Of a stretch of DNA of 64,000 bases, positions 1-7,250 are shown one piece after another. The notes under the pieces were generated by a model. It was given only the letters and a program-made list of their open reading frames with translations. It did no database searches and was not told the DNA's origin. The position numbers and the translations under genes were made by a program. Positions within the stretch are counted from its first letter, which is position 1; each line of letters starts with the position of its first letter. This stretch comes from G963556115 sp963677015 (GTDB taxonomy: Bacteria > Planctomycetota > SZUA-567), in NCBI GenBank assembly GCA_963677015.1, contig OY781533.1, forward strand, positions 248,001 to 312,000. The letters are read 5' to 3'.

Positions 1-1
1 T

Positions 2-814
2 TCTGTAACTTTGACCTCGACCAAGCAGCCATCGGTTAGTATGACTGTAGATGTTGGCAGAATATCAGGTGGTACCGGAGATGGGAAAATTACAGTTGGA
101 AGTATGGCGATAACTTCTCCTACAGATTTTTCCGATGCTACCCCGCTCAAGGTCGGTTCTATTGAATCTATACTGGATCTCAATGAATTAGCTCAAGGGC
201 GAAAGATAATTACCGAGTCGATAGTGAGCAGCTTCAATGCAATTTATGAGATTAAGCTCAAAGAGAATAATATTTCGGCTTTACAGCGCAATATGGATAT
301 TCTGTTACCGGCTCCAACGGCTGAACAGCAGAACTCTGAAGCTACGTCGCAGCAGACTGCAACAGTAACTGATACTGCTGGTAGCAGCAAAAGCAGCGAT
401 TCAAACAATAGTGTAGTTATAAAAGATCTTTACCTGAATAACGGAGTGGTTGCTATAAAGTCCAAGCTTATTAATACCAGTGTTAAAATACCGCAGACGC
501 ATGTGGAAAATATTGGTGGTTCAAATCCTCGAGTTGCCTTTACTACTATTCTCAATGTATTGTTTAGAAGTATCGGTGGTGCGGCTGTTTCTATTCTTGA
601 TAATACAGCGGGAACGGCCGTGAAGTCGGTAACAAATATTCTTGGGAATGCTCTTACAAATAATGATAAGTCAGGTAATGAGTCAAACAGTAATGAAAGC
701 AGTGGTGATTCGGTAAAGAATTTACTGAATAATGTTTTTGATAGTGATAACAGCAATTCGACGGGTGATAATTCTAGTAAGAGCAGTAACCCGTTGGGAG
801 GATTGTTCAAATAA
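2..814 (+). CDS. AsmA-like membrane-biogenesis family protein (5' truncated by window edge)
   Basis: The frame is open to the left edge; the apparent TTG start at position 11 is not needed, so this is the C-terminal 270 residues of a longer protein. The order is: a segment resembling the AsmA/DUF748 N-terminal fold (a DATPLKVGSIESILDL stretch, then KIITESIV and NISALQRNM), a Ser/Thr/Gln-rich linker, a second beta-rich segment (VVIKDLYLNNGVVAI), a hydrophobic Gly/Ala patch and a long Ser/Asn/Asp-rich tail ending GGLFK. In this family an N-terminal membrane helix, lost here, anchors a periplasmic lipid-handling beta-groove. The assignment rests on recalled family pattern. The tail is low complexity and probably disordered. 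Confidence 0.55.
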   Translation, partial: SVTLTSTKQPSVSMTVDVGRISGGTGDGKITVGSMAITSPTDFSDATPLKVGSIESILDLNELAQGRKIITESIVSSFNAIYEIKLKENNISALQRNMDILLPAPTAEQQNSEATSQQTATVTDTAGSSKSSDSNNSVVIKDLYLNNGVVAIKSKLINTSVKIPQTHVENIGGSNPRVAFTTILNVLFRSIGGAAVSILDNTAGTAVKSVTNILGNALTNNDKSGNESNSNESSGDSVKNLLNNVFDSDNSNSTGDNSSKSSNPLGGLFK

Positions 815-838
815 TAATTATTATCTGTAAGGTTTAAT

Positions 839-868
839 AATAGGGCTGATATTGATATCAGCCCTATT
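839..868 (+). terminator. Hairpin terminator after the AsmA-like gene
   Basis: A perfect stem pairs AATAGGGCTGATAT (839-852) with ATATCAGCCCTATT (855-868) around a 2-nt loop. The following T-tract is weak (ATATTTGATT), so termination efficiency is uncertain. It sits between convergent genes. Confidence 0.5.
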
Positions 869-935
869 ATATTTGATTAGTAGTAATTTGTTTAAAAAAG
901 CAGGTAGAACATTTATGCTGTTCAATCTTTTATTA

Positions 936-1940
936 TCAGGGTCGCGAATCTAGCGTGTAGGTTCTGCGTTCATATACAGTGCAGCTGCAGCCATTTTCAA
1001 TGGCAGCTTTTTTGGCAATTTTTTTCAAGTTTGCAGCGGCTTTGGCTATTTCGGCAATATGTGGCTTATACTCAAAATTATTATGGCATATAACCGAAAG
1101 ATTGAGTGTGGTGATTGGTACAAGTTGTAGCATCCCTTCACGGTTTTTGGCTTCATATACTCCGTTTTTGATGTGTTCTTTTTTGAAATATGGTTTTATC
1201 TGTTCATCAAAATCACTGCATATTTTATTAAGCTCAACTTCTTTAAGTGTATCCGTGGTTACAATAATATAGTCATCACCCCCTATATGACCAACAAAAG
1301 TATTGGAAGAAATGCAGCATTGATGCTGCTGGAGTATTTGGGCGACAAGTTTTATTACTTCATCTCCTTCATTGAAACCATAAGTATCATTATATTCCTT
1401 GAAATTGCTTAGGTCAGCATATATTATATAGTATATATCTTTTCCCAGGGCATCGGTGATACAGTGATTGATTCTCTTGTTCCCGGGAAGTCCTGTCAGT
1501 GGATTGGCGTTTTTCGCCATTTCTATCTCCAGCTGGCTGGAACGTAAAAGCAGGCTTTTTATCTCAATGCATCCGAGATAAGAACCAGTGGAATCAACGA
1601 GAATAACTGGATCATAAATATGTTCGTCTTCTCTGTGCATTGCTGATGAGGCAATTTCGGGAATAGACTTGCTGTCACTTACAACCAGGAAATCTGTTTT
1701 GGCAATATTCATTGCCGGTCGTTTCTGGTGCAGTGAATAGCCGAAGGCGCCGCTGGTTGCCAGCATAAATTCAGTGCGGGTTATCAGTCCTACTGGAGTT
1801 GTGCCTTCAAGAAGAATAATATAGAAGCATTTATGATTATTAGCGAACATTGAATATACCTGCTCGCATTTTGTATTTTTGTCATGCAGTATAGGAGGAT
1901 TATTTATGAGGTTGAATATTCCTGTCTTTTCTGTACTCAT
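936..1940 (-). CDS. CBS-pair plus GGDEF-domain protein with variant GGDDY active site
   Basis: 334 residues. Residues about 10-130 look like a pair of CBS modules (VGLITRTEF and YLGCIEIKSLL motifs), which usually bind adenine nucleotides. Residues about 145-330 form a GGDEF domain (NPLTGLPGN, then GHIGGDDYIIV). The signature is GGDDY rather than GGDEF or GGEEF, so the metal-binding fourth position is Asp, and the RxxD inhibitory site expected five residues upstream is SSNT. The protein could be a weak or uninhibited diguanylate cyclase or a c-di-GMP or nucleotide sensor. There is no EAL domain or membrane segment, so it is cytoplasmic. It is transcribed alone. An AGGAACC sequence precedes the ATG. 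Confidence 0.8.
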   Translation of the reverse strand: MSTEKTGIFNLINNPPILHDKNTKCEQVYSMFANNHKCFYIILLEGTTPVGLITRTEFMLATSGAFGYSLHQKRPAMNIAKTDFLVVSDSKSIPEIASSAMHREDEHIYDPVILVDSTGSYLGCIEIKSLLLRSSQLEIEMAKNANPLTGLPGNKRINHCITDALGKDIYYIIYADLSNFKEYNDTYGFNEGDEVIKLVAQILQQHQCCISSNTFVGHIGGDDYIIVTTDTLKEVELNKICSDFDEQIKPYFKKEHIKNGVYEAKNREGMLQLVPITTLNLSVICHNNFEYKPHIAEIAKAAANLKKIAKKAAIENGCSCTVYERRTYTLDSRP

Positions 1941-2162
1941 GATTTAGGTTCCTGAAGGATGTGTCGATAAACGTAATATACTTATTGTGCGCTCTATATC
2001 AAGGTGATTATGTTATATTTCACTATGATTTTAATAATCTTTATATTATTTATTAGTTTATTTGTTCATTGTTAGTTGGTGGTTAATTTTACATTTTGCG
2101 CATATGGGGATGTGTTAATCATGTTTTGCGTTAATTCTCTGACATTAAAATGGGGTTTGTAA

Positions 2163-3578
2163 ATGGATGCATTTGCTGTAACAGTTGACCATGAGGAAAT
2201 GATAGTTTCCATGAAAGCAGGGCTAAAGCTGCCTGGTACGATAACTAGCAAGAAGGAATTATCTGAATTGCTCAGAGAAAATAATGTATTTAAAGGTGTT
2301 GATAAAGATGAGATTAACCGGGCTTTTGAAGAATTACCGGGATTAAAGGAAGAAAAGATTTTTATTGTGGCACAAGGGAAGCCGCCGGTAAATGGCATTG
2401 ACGGCAGGCTGGAGTTTCATGTTAATGTCTCCGGTAAGGCAGAATACAGTGCAGGGGATAATGTAGATGGTCAGAGGGTAGATTATAAGAATGCGGTTTC
2501 TGTAGAGTCGGTTGTAGCCGGGACTCGACTCTTAACGGTTGTTCCGCCGACCTTGGGTGTTGATGGTTATAATCTTTCCGGGAAGCCTTTAGCTGCAAAG
2601 AATGGTAGAGAGATCAATGTTGTTTTAAGTGAAGGTACTGAATTTAACGCTGACCGGACGGAAGTAATTGCAACCAGTCAGGGTCGACCGGTTTTTTCTC
2701 ATGGTATTTTTTCAGTAAGATCGGTATATGATGTATCTGGAGATGTCTGCTATGAAACCGGTAATATTAAATTTAACGGTCATGTTCATATTTTTGGCGG
2801 TGTTCAGGATGAATTCAGTGTAGAAGCTGATAGTGTGGAGATAAATGGCATAGTCGGTAGTGCTGATATCAAGTGTAAAGGGGATATGATCGTTAGTGGC
2901 GGTATCAATGGTCGGGGAAAGTCAAATATAATCTGTGGTGGTAATGCCGAGATAAAATATATTAACTCTGCAAAAATTGAGGTAAAAGGAAATTTGACGG
3001 TTCAGAAGGAAATGGTCAATTCTGAAGTTAAATGTAATGGCAGAATAGTATCCAAGAAGATTATTGGTGGTGAATCCTATGCGTTAAAGGGTGTCGAAGT
3101 TGTGCAGGCGGGTTCTGAAGTGGGAACACCAACAGTTATTGTTTCCGGGCATAATTATGAGATTGAGCGTATTGAGAATGCCATGGAAGTACTTAGCGCC
3201 CAGATTGACGCTGCAATCAAGCCGATAAAGAACAATCTCGGTGAAAGAGAGTTTTTCAAAAAGCTGGATACAGCTAAAAAAGATTCTGTAGTAAAGTCTT
3301 ATGCCTATTTTAAGCGCCTGAAAAGTGCCTATGAAAGACTTATTAAAGGGCGTGAAGCTATAATGAAAAATGACGAATTTACGCCGGTAAAAGAGGTGGT
3401 GATACTCAAAAGAATGTATCAGGATGTGTTTATTAAAACCAGATTGTGTTCAAAAAACTTTATGGTAGAGGTTGGCGGTCCGATAAAGCTGATTGAGGAT
3501 ATTAATAATTCAAGTATTAAAAAGATATCTTATACCCAGTCTGCTGAGGAGGAGATAATGAGTAAAGAAGTGGATTGA
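2163..3578 (+). CDS. FapA (DUF342) family protein
   Basis: 471 residues. The N-terminal part has the FapA pattern (MIVSMKAGLKLPG, then GTRLLTVVPPTLGVDGYNLSGKPL). Residues about 190-330 are a run of short beta-repeats (GNIKFNGHVHIFGGV, VEINGIVGSADIKCKGDMIVSGGI) typical of the right-handed beta-helix, followed by a predicted coiled-coil tail (about 340-430). Family members occur beside flagellar or cell-polarity genes; the biochemical role is not settled. It is followed 15 nt later by a receiver-like protein, so the two are probably co-transcribed. The Shine-Dalgarno is weak (GGGG about 8 nt before ATG). Confidence 0.85.
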   Translation: MDAFAVTVDHEEMIVSMKAGLKLPGTITSKKELSELLRENNVFKGVDKDEINRAFEELPGLKEEKIFIVAQGKPPVNGIDGRLEFHVNVSGKAEYSAGDNVDGQRVDYKNAVSVESVVAGTRLLTVVPPTLGVDGYNLSGKPLAAKNGREINVVLSEGTEFNADRTEVIATSQGRPVFSHGIFSVRSVYDVSGDVCYETGNIKFNGHVHIFGGVQDEFSVEADSVEINGIVGSADIKCKGDMIVSGGINGRGKSNIICGGNAEIKYINSAKIEVKGNLTVQKEMVNSEVKCNGRIVSKKIIGGESYALKGVEVVQAGSEVGTPTVIVSGHNYEIERIENAMEVLSAQIDAAIKPIKNNLGEREFFKKLDTAKKDSVVKSYAYFKRLKSAYERLIKGREAIMKNDEFTPVKEVVILKRMYQDVFIKTRLCSKNFMVEVGGPIKLIEDINNSSIKKISYTQSAEEEIMSKEVD

Positions 3579-3593
3579 AGCTGGGGGAATATA

Positions 3594-4058
3594 ATGGCGG
3601 AAGATAGCAAAATTTATACTATTGAGCAGCTTAATGAACTAGATGATAAAATTAATTATATGATCTTTGGTCAGGGATTCGCTGTTTGTGTTGTTGATTC
3701 AAAGCCGACTCAGAGACGGACGCTGGTTAATATGCTGAAAAAAATCGGGGTTGAGAATATAGCTGAAGCGGACAGTTATGAAAAGACTCTTACGGCAATT
3801 AAAAAGTTTCCTGATGATAAACTGCTGATTATAGCGGAGTTGCAGCTTACCGGGAAAGTGAATGGATTTCGTGTTATTACCGATATTATGTCCCGGAATA
3901 AAGGTATGTGTGGTATAATACTTACTGATGCCGCTAATCCTAAGTTAGAGCAGATAACAAAGGTAACCAGAGCGATTGAATACAAGGTTCGACCGATAAT
4001 GGAGGCTGATCTGAAAGAGTTAATAATCGAATTTGGTTTTCGTATTGAAAAACCATAG
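3594..4058 (+). CDS. CheY-like pseudo-receiver protein
   Basis: 154 residues with a receiver fold from about residue 28 to 148. Beta-1 reads VCVVDSKPTQ, so only one of the usual two acidic residues is present. The phospho-acceptor segment reads LLIIAELQLTG, placing Glu where Asp is expected. The Thr switch residue is kept (IILTDAA), and the conserved Lys-Pro is Arg-Pro (YKVRPI). The pattern suggests a receiver that is not phosphorylated, possibly a permanently 'on' mimic because of the Glu. It has no output domain, and it follows the FapA gene by 15 nt with a GGGGG Shine-Dalgarno, suggesting a functional pair. Confidence 0.75.
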   Translation: MAEDSKIYTIEQLNELDDKINYMIFGQGFAVCVVDSKPTQRRTLVNMLKKIGVENIAEADSYEKTLTAIKKFPDDKLLIIAELQLTGKVNGFRVITDIMSRNKGMCGIILTDAANPKLEQITKVTRAIEYKVRPIMEADLKELIIEFGFRIEKP

Positions 4059-4175
4059 TGCGGGTGATTTATAATTATAAGCATATTTATGGTTGCGGAT
4101 TTTTATATATGGTATATACTATATGTTGTTGGAAATAGTATTTAGATTTATCCAATACGTGTATAGGAGGGTACT

Positions 4176-4715
4176 ATGTCTAAAATATGTGATATCTGCA
4201 AAAAAGCTCCGGCGACAGTTCATCTTACTAATATCAATAATAATGTTAAAACTGAAATGCATATGTGTGAGAGCTGTGCTGAGAAGAATGGGGTGCATAT
4301 TCATAAATCATTCTCATTTGAAAAGGTTTTTACTGAAGAAAAACCAACTTCATTGAAATCTATCGATTTTGTCCTGAATTCATCATCTTCACAGAGTGAG
4401 GATAAGAAAAAGAAAACTGATATAGCCTGTGATAAGTGCGGTATGAAGTGGAAGGATTTCAGGAAGGGCGGGCGTTTTGGCTGTGCCAATGATTATGAAG
4501 TATTCAAAAATGGCCTGATACCGCTGCTCGATGAGATCCATGCTTCAACCAGTCATCATGTTGGTAAGAGACCTGATCAGAATAAGGAAGATGCTCGTTA
4601 TAGCCTGCTTGTGGAATTGAAACGGAAATTGCGTGATGCGGTGGCTCGTGAGGATTATGAACTGGCGGCAAATTTGCGTGATCAGATAGAGAATTGCAGT
4701 AAAAATTCTCGTTAA
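4176..4715 (+). CDS. McsA-like zinc-finger protein with UvrB/UvrC motif
   Basis: 179 residues. CxxC pairs at the N terminus (CDICKK, CESC) and mid-protein (CDKCGMKW, FGCANDYEVF), followed by a C-terminal UVR motif (LKRKLRDAVAREDYELAANLRDQI), match the McsA layout. McsA activates the protein-arginine kinase McsB in the Clp/Ctr stress system of Bacillota and occurs in many other phyla. No mcsB lies next to it: the following gene is on the opposite strand after a strong terminator. The Shine-Dalgarno is perfect (AGGAGGGTACT-ATG). Confidence 0.8.
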   Translation: MSKICDICKKAPATVHLTNINNNVKTEMHMCESCAEKNGVHIHKSFSFEKVFTEEKPTSLKSIDFVLNSSSSQSEDKKKKTDIACDKCGMKWKDFRKGGRFGCANDYEVFKNGLIPLLDEIHASTSHHVGKRPDQNKEDARYSLLVELKRKLRDAVAREDYELAANLRDQIENCSKNSR

Positions 4716-4741
4716 TGGGTTAGGAATCAAGTTTATTTTTT

Positions 4742-4771
4742 AAGCCATCTGCTGGTGCAGATGGCTTTTTT
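4742..4771 (+). terminator. Rho-independent terminator of the McsA-like gene
   Basis: An 11-bp stem, AAGCCATCTGC (4742-4752) with GCAGATGGCTT (4757-4767), and a TGGT loop are followed directly by a T-run. Confidence 0.9.
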
Positions 4772-4880
4772 ATGCTTGTTATTTTATGGTGCTTTTAAGA
4801 GTATAATATTCTGAAGCACTCAGGAAACATGTATGAATATTATCTTATTGTTTTTAGCAAAATAAAATACTGAGTTAGCT

Positions 4881-6164
4881 TTAGAGGCTTAGAAATTCTC
4901 TGGCGTTATTATTGAATAGGTTAAATATTTCCCGTTCCAGTTCCTGTGACGTAATCCGCCAGCCTGTACGGTATAGATTGGAATATTTTTCCTGTAATAC
5001 TTCGGCTATAATCCAGCGTGAATGCGCCCAGCTGCTCAATAATTGCTCGTAGACATATGCCTTGCTGGTATGAGCAATAAAACTTGTGCCGAGTTGTTGA
5101 AGGTGTTGGCCGATGATTGTTCTGAAAGCTTCCTGTGAGGTCAGGGCAGAGCTGTCAGTAAGTGGCATAAGGTTTCTGTTGCCGGCAGCCAGTCTGGTAT
5201 AGGAATTATAGTTTTCAGGGTTTTTATCGGTTATGATTATTTTCAATTCGGGAAATTTCAGGGTCAGGCCACGGATGTATGAGCAGTTATCGAAATGCAG
5301 CGGCTGGTTTATTTTGAGAGTGTTCAGAGCAGGTGGTTTACTCTCTGCCGAGAACGCTATTGATAGGGGCTTTTTTTCGGCAAGTAATACCGGTATTATG
5401 CATTTATGCATTAATTTTTGAAGATTACTGCTTTTGCCGGCGAGGCTGAGATTCGCTGGCAGTTCCAGATGGAGATAGGTTGCGGCAGTATCTTTTATCA
5501 GTTCTGCGAGGAAATTAATAATTTGCGGGTAGACATTCTTGTCAAGTGTTCGCTTTACTTGAATGCCATAATTAATAAGTTTCTGGTAGCAGTTTTTCCA
5601 GTTGATGGCTATTTCGGTAAGATCTAAAGCTGCAAAGAATCCGGCAGGTGATTTATTGTTGCTGAAGTGTTTTGCAATTTCATTTTCAAAAGGGTCATAA
5701 CAGCAGATTATGCTTTCAATATTTGCGCGTTTGAGAATTGTATTTATATGCTCTTCTTTTTTGATATTTTTAAAATGATTGCGGAAAACTCCAAGATTTC
5801 TGGATTTTGGATCAAGTCCGAGCAGTCCTAAAGCTGTAAGTACTGACCGAGTACTCTCACTAATAGGGGTGTTGGCCAGAAATAAACGGTGCCAGATAAC
5901 TTCTGCCTGCAGGCGTACTGGTAAAGCGGTATATTCCTTTTTAGTGAGCAGTTTGGTCGGGTCACTCAGGCTTTGCGGGTAATAACGGAAAAGCTCATCA
6001 GTAAGATCCTGGCTTGTAAGCAATTCGTCTATGCCGGTTCGTAGCAGTTCCTGATTAAAATCCGGAGCATATAGTCTTGTTTGAATATCAATTACAGGAG
6101 TTTCGTGAACAAGATTCCAGATTTTTTCTTTTACTTCATTCAGTGTTGCGATACTGTAGCTCAT
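4881..6164 (-). CDS. Uronate-isomerase-like amidohydrolase-fold protein, probable pseudoenzyme
   Basis: 427 residues from the ATG at 6164, chosen because AGAGG precedes it; a longer frame to 6212 adds a poor leader. The overall pattern (PVIDIQTRLYAP, GIDELLT, LFLANTPISESTRSVLTALGLLGLD, and a C-terminal LLSSWAHSR then ITSQELEREI) resembles the glucuronate/uronate isomerase family found in planctomycetes and relatives. The metal-binding HxH expected at DIHTHLY is instead QTR, and the late HSDAR motif is TSKAY, so the catalytic metal site appears lost. It may be a regulatory or structural homologue. Family assignment is from recall of the consensus. It is transcribed alone. Confidence 0.65.
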   Translation of the reverse strand: MSYSIATLNEVKEKIWNLVHETPVIDIQTRLYAPDFNQELLRTGIDELLTSQDLTDELFRYYPQSLSDPTKLLTKKEYTALPVRLQAEVIWHRLFLANTPISESTRSVLTALGLLGLDPKSRNLGVFRNHFKNIKKEEHINTILKRANIESIICCYDPFENEIAKHFSNNKSPAGFFAALDLTEIAINWKNCYQKLINYGIQVKRTLDKNVYPQIINFLAELIKDTAATYLHLELPANLSLAGKSSNLQKLMHKCIIPVLLAEKKPLSIAFSAESKPPALNTLKINQPLHFDNCSYIRGLTLKFPELKIIITDKNPENYNSYTRLAAGNRNLMPLTDSSALTSQEAFRTIIGQHLQQLGTSFIAHTSKAYVYEQLLSSWAHSRWIIAEVLQEKYSNLYRTGWRITSQELEREIFNLFNNNAREFLSL

Positions 6165-6238
6165 CTTGATTATCCTCTGTACTGGTCTTTTACGGGAAAG
6201 CAGTGCAATCAATATGTGCCGAATATAGAGTAAAAAGT

Positions 6239-7183
6239 TTAATGTAATTTTTTGGGAACCATACCGGCAACACGCCTTATTGTTGGAACATACATAGCTT
6301 TTACGGTTTCCATACCTTTATAAAGCTCGAGTGAATCTTTATCTATAACGGCAAGTGCACCATATTCATAGGCTTTTTTGGAGATATCTGATGAATCCTT
6401 AGCTATGGTACTGCAGATTACCACAGGTTTGGGCAGATATTGTGAAAGCTTGCGGAGAAATTTTAATCCATCCATTTTAGGCATTATAATATCAAGGCTT
6501 ACAACATCAGGATCAGAACTGATGATCATATCCCGCGCCTCATAAGCGTCCCCTGCTTCACCGCACACCTCAAGTCCATTACTGCTTTCAACGGCAGCGC
6601 GTAAAATTTTACGCACCAGCGGAGAATCATCAACAATCAGAACCCGAGTGTTCCTTGTTGCAATGTCTTTTCTTTTTTGTTCAAGACGCCTGGCTTCATC
6701 TGTCTTGATAATGACTTTGGTCTTTACTTTTCCTGTTTCAGTATCGAAATAGATTCTTCGGCCGCTTTTGCCGCCGACCTCTTCATCGACTACTTTTATG
6801 CGGTTGGCTTTAAGAAACTCCCGAGCCATCATAATATTACGGGCACCAATATCACTACCGGTGCCGTTGGAAAGATGGCTGACAACTGCAGCACCGCCGT
6901 AAATGCCAGCCTGATAATTTCTTACATCAGGGTCTACCTTCTTCATCAGCCAGAGAATAGTCTGTAGCGAGGTATCGCCGTATCGGCCTTTATCCGTATC
7001 ACCTGATGGCGATCTGTCCAGAAGAAAATGGTTCATGCCGCCGCAGGGCAGGGTACGGTGTTTCAGTGTGACTGAAACACAACTGCCCAGTAAGGTTGCA
7101 ATCTCACATTTAGTGCGGGAAACATGATACTCTCCGGGTAATAAAAATACCTTTTTAGCGTTTTCATTTTCTCTGGTAGACAT
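6239..7183 (-). CDS. CheD glutamine deamidase fused to a CheB/CheY-type receiver
   Basis: 314 residues. Residues 1-165 are CheD, with catalytic Cys in LLGSCVSVTL and His in GGMNHFLLD. After a charged linker, residues about 183-305 are an intact receiver (VLIVDDSPLVRKIL, acceptor Asp in VSLDIIMPKMDG, Lys in AVIDKDSL). The receiver resembles the one in CheB, but no methylesterase domain follows. CheD deamidates chemoreceptor glutamines, so the fusion would place deamidation or CheC-type binding under phosphorelay control. The start has AAGGTCTCGATC before ATG. It lies 67 nt downstream of the PpiD-like gene. Confidence 0.88.
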   Translation of the reverse strand: MSTRENENAKKVFLLPGEYHVSRTKCEIATLLGSCVSVTLKHRTLPCGGMNHFLLDRSPSGDTDKGRYGDTSLQTILWLMKKVDPDVRNYQAGIYGGAAVVSHLSNGTGSDIGARNIMMAREFLKANRIKVVDEEVGGKSGRRIYFDTETGKVKTKVIIKTDEARRLEQKRKDIATRNTRVLIVDDSPLVRKILRAAVESSNGLEVCGEAGDAYEARDMIISSDPDVVSLDIIMPKMDGLKFLRKLSQYLPKPVVICSTIAKDSSDISKKAYEYGALAVIDKDSLELYKGMETVKAMYVPTIRRVAGMVPKKLH

Positions 7184-7215
7184 GATCGAGACCTTAATTA
7201 AATAGTTTATCGAAG

Positions 7216-7241
7216 GGCTGACCGATTACATTCGGTCAGCC
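7216..7241 (-). terminator. Hairpin between PpiD-like and CheD-fusion genes
   Basis: A 10-bp stem GGCTGACCGA (7216-7225) with TCGGTCAGCC (7232-7241) lies just past the PpiD-like stop codon. No clear U-tract follows on the minus strand, so it may be a weak terminator or an mRNA-stabilising end. Confidence 0.45.
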
Positions 7242-7250
7242 GGATGTTAC

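Noticed and set aside
11..814. TTG at position 11 as a real start codon of the AsmA-like gene
   Set aside because: The frame is open to the window edge and the family needs an N-terminal membrane helix that would lie further left; the gene is simply truncated.
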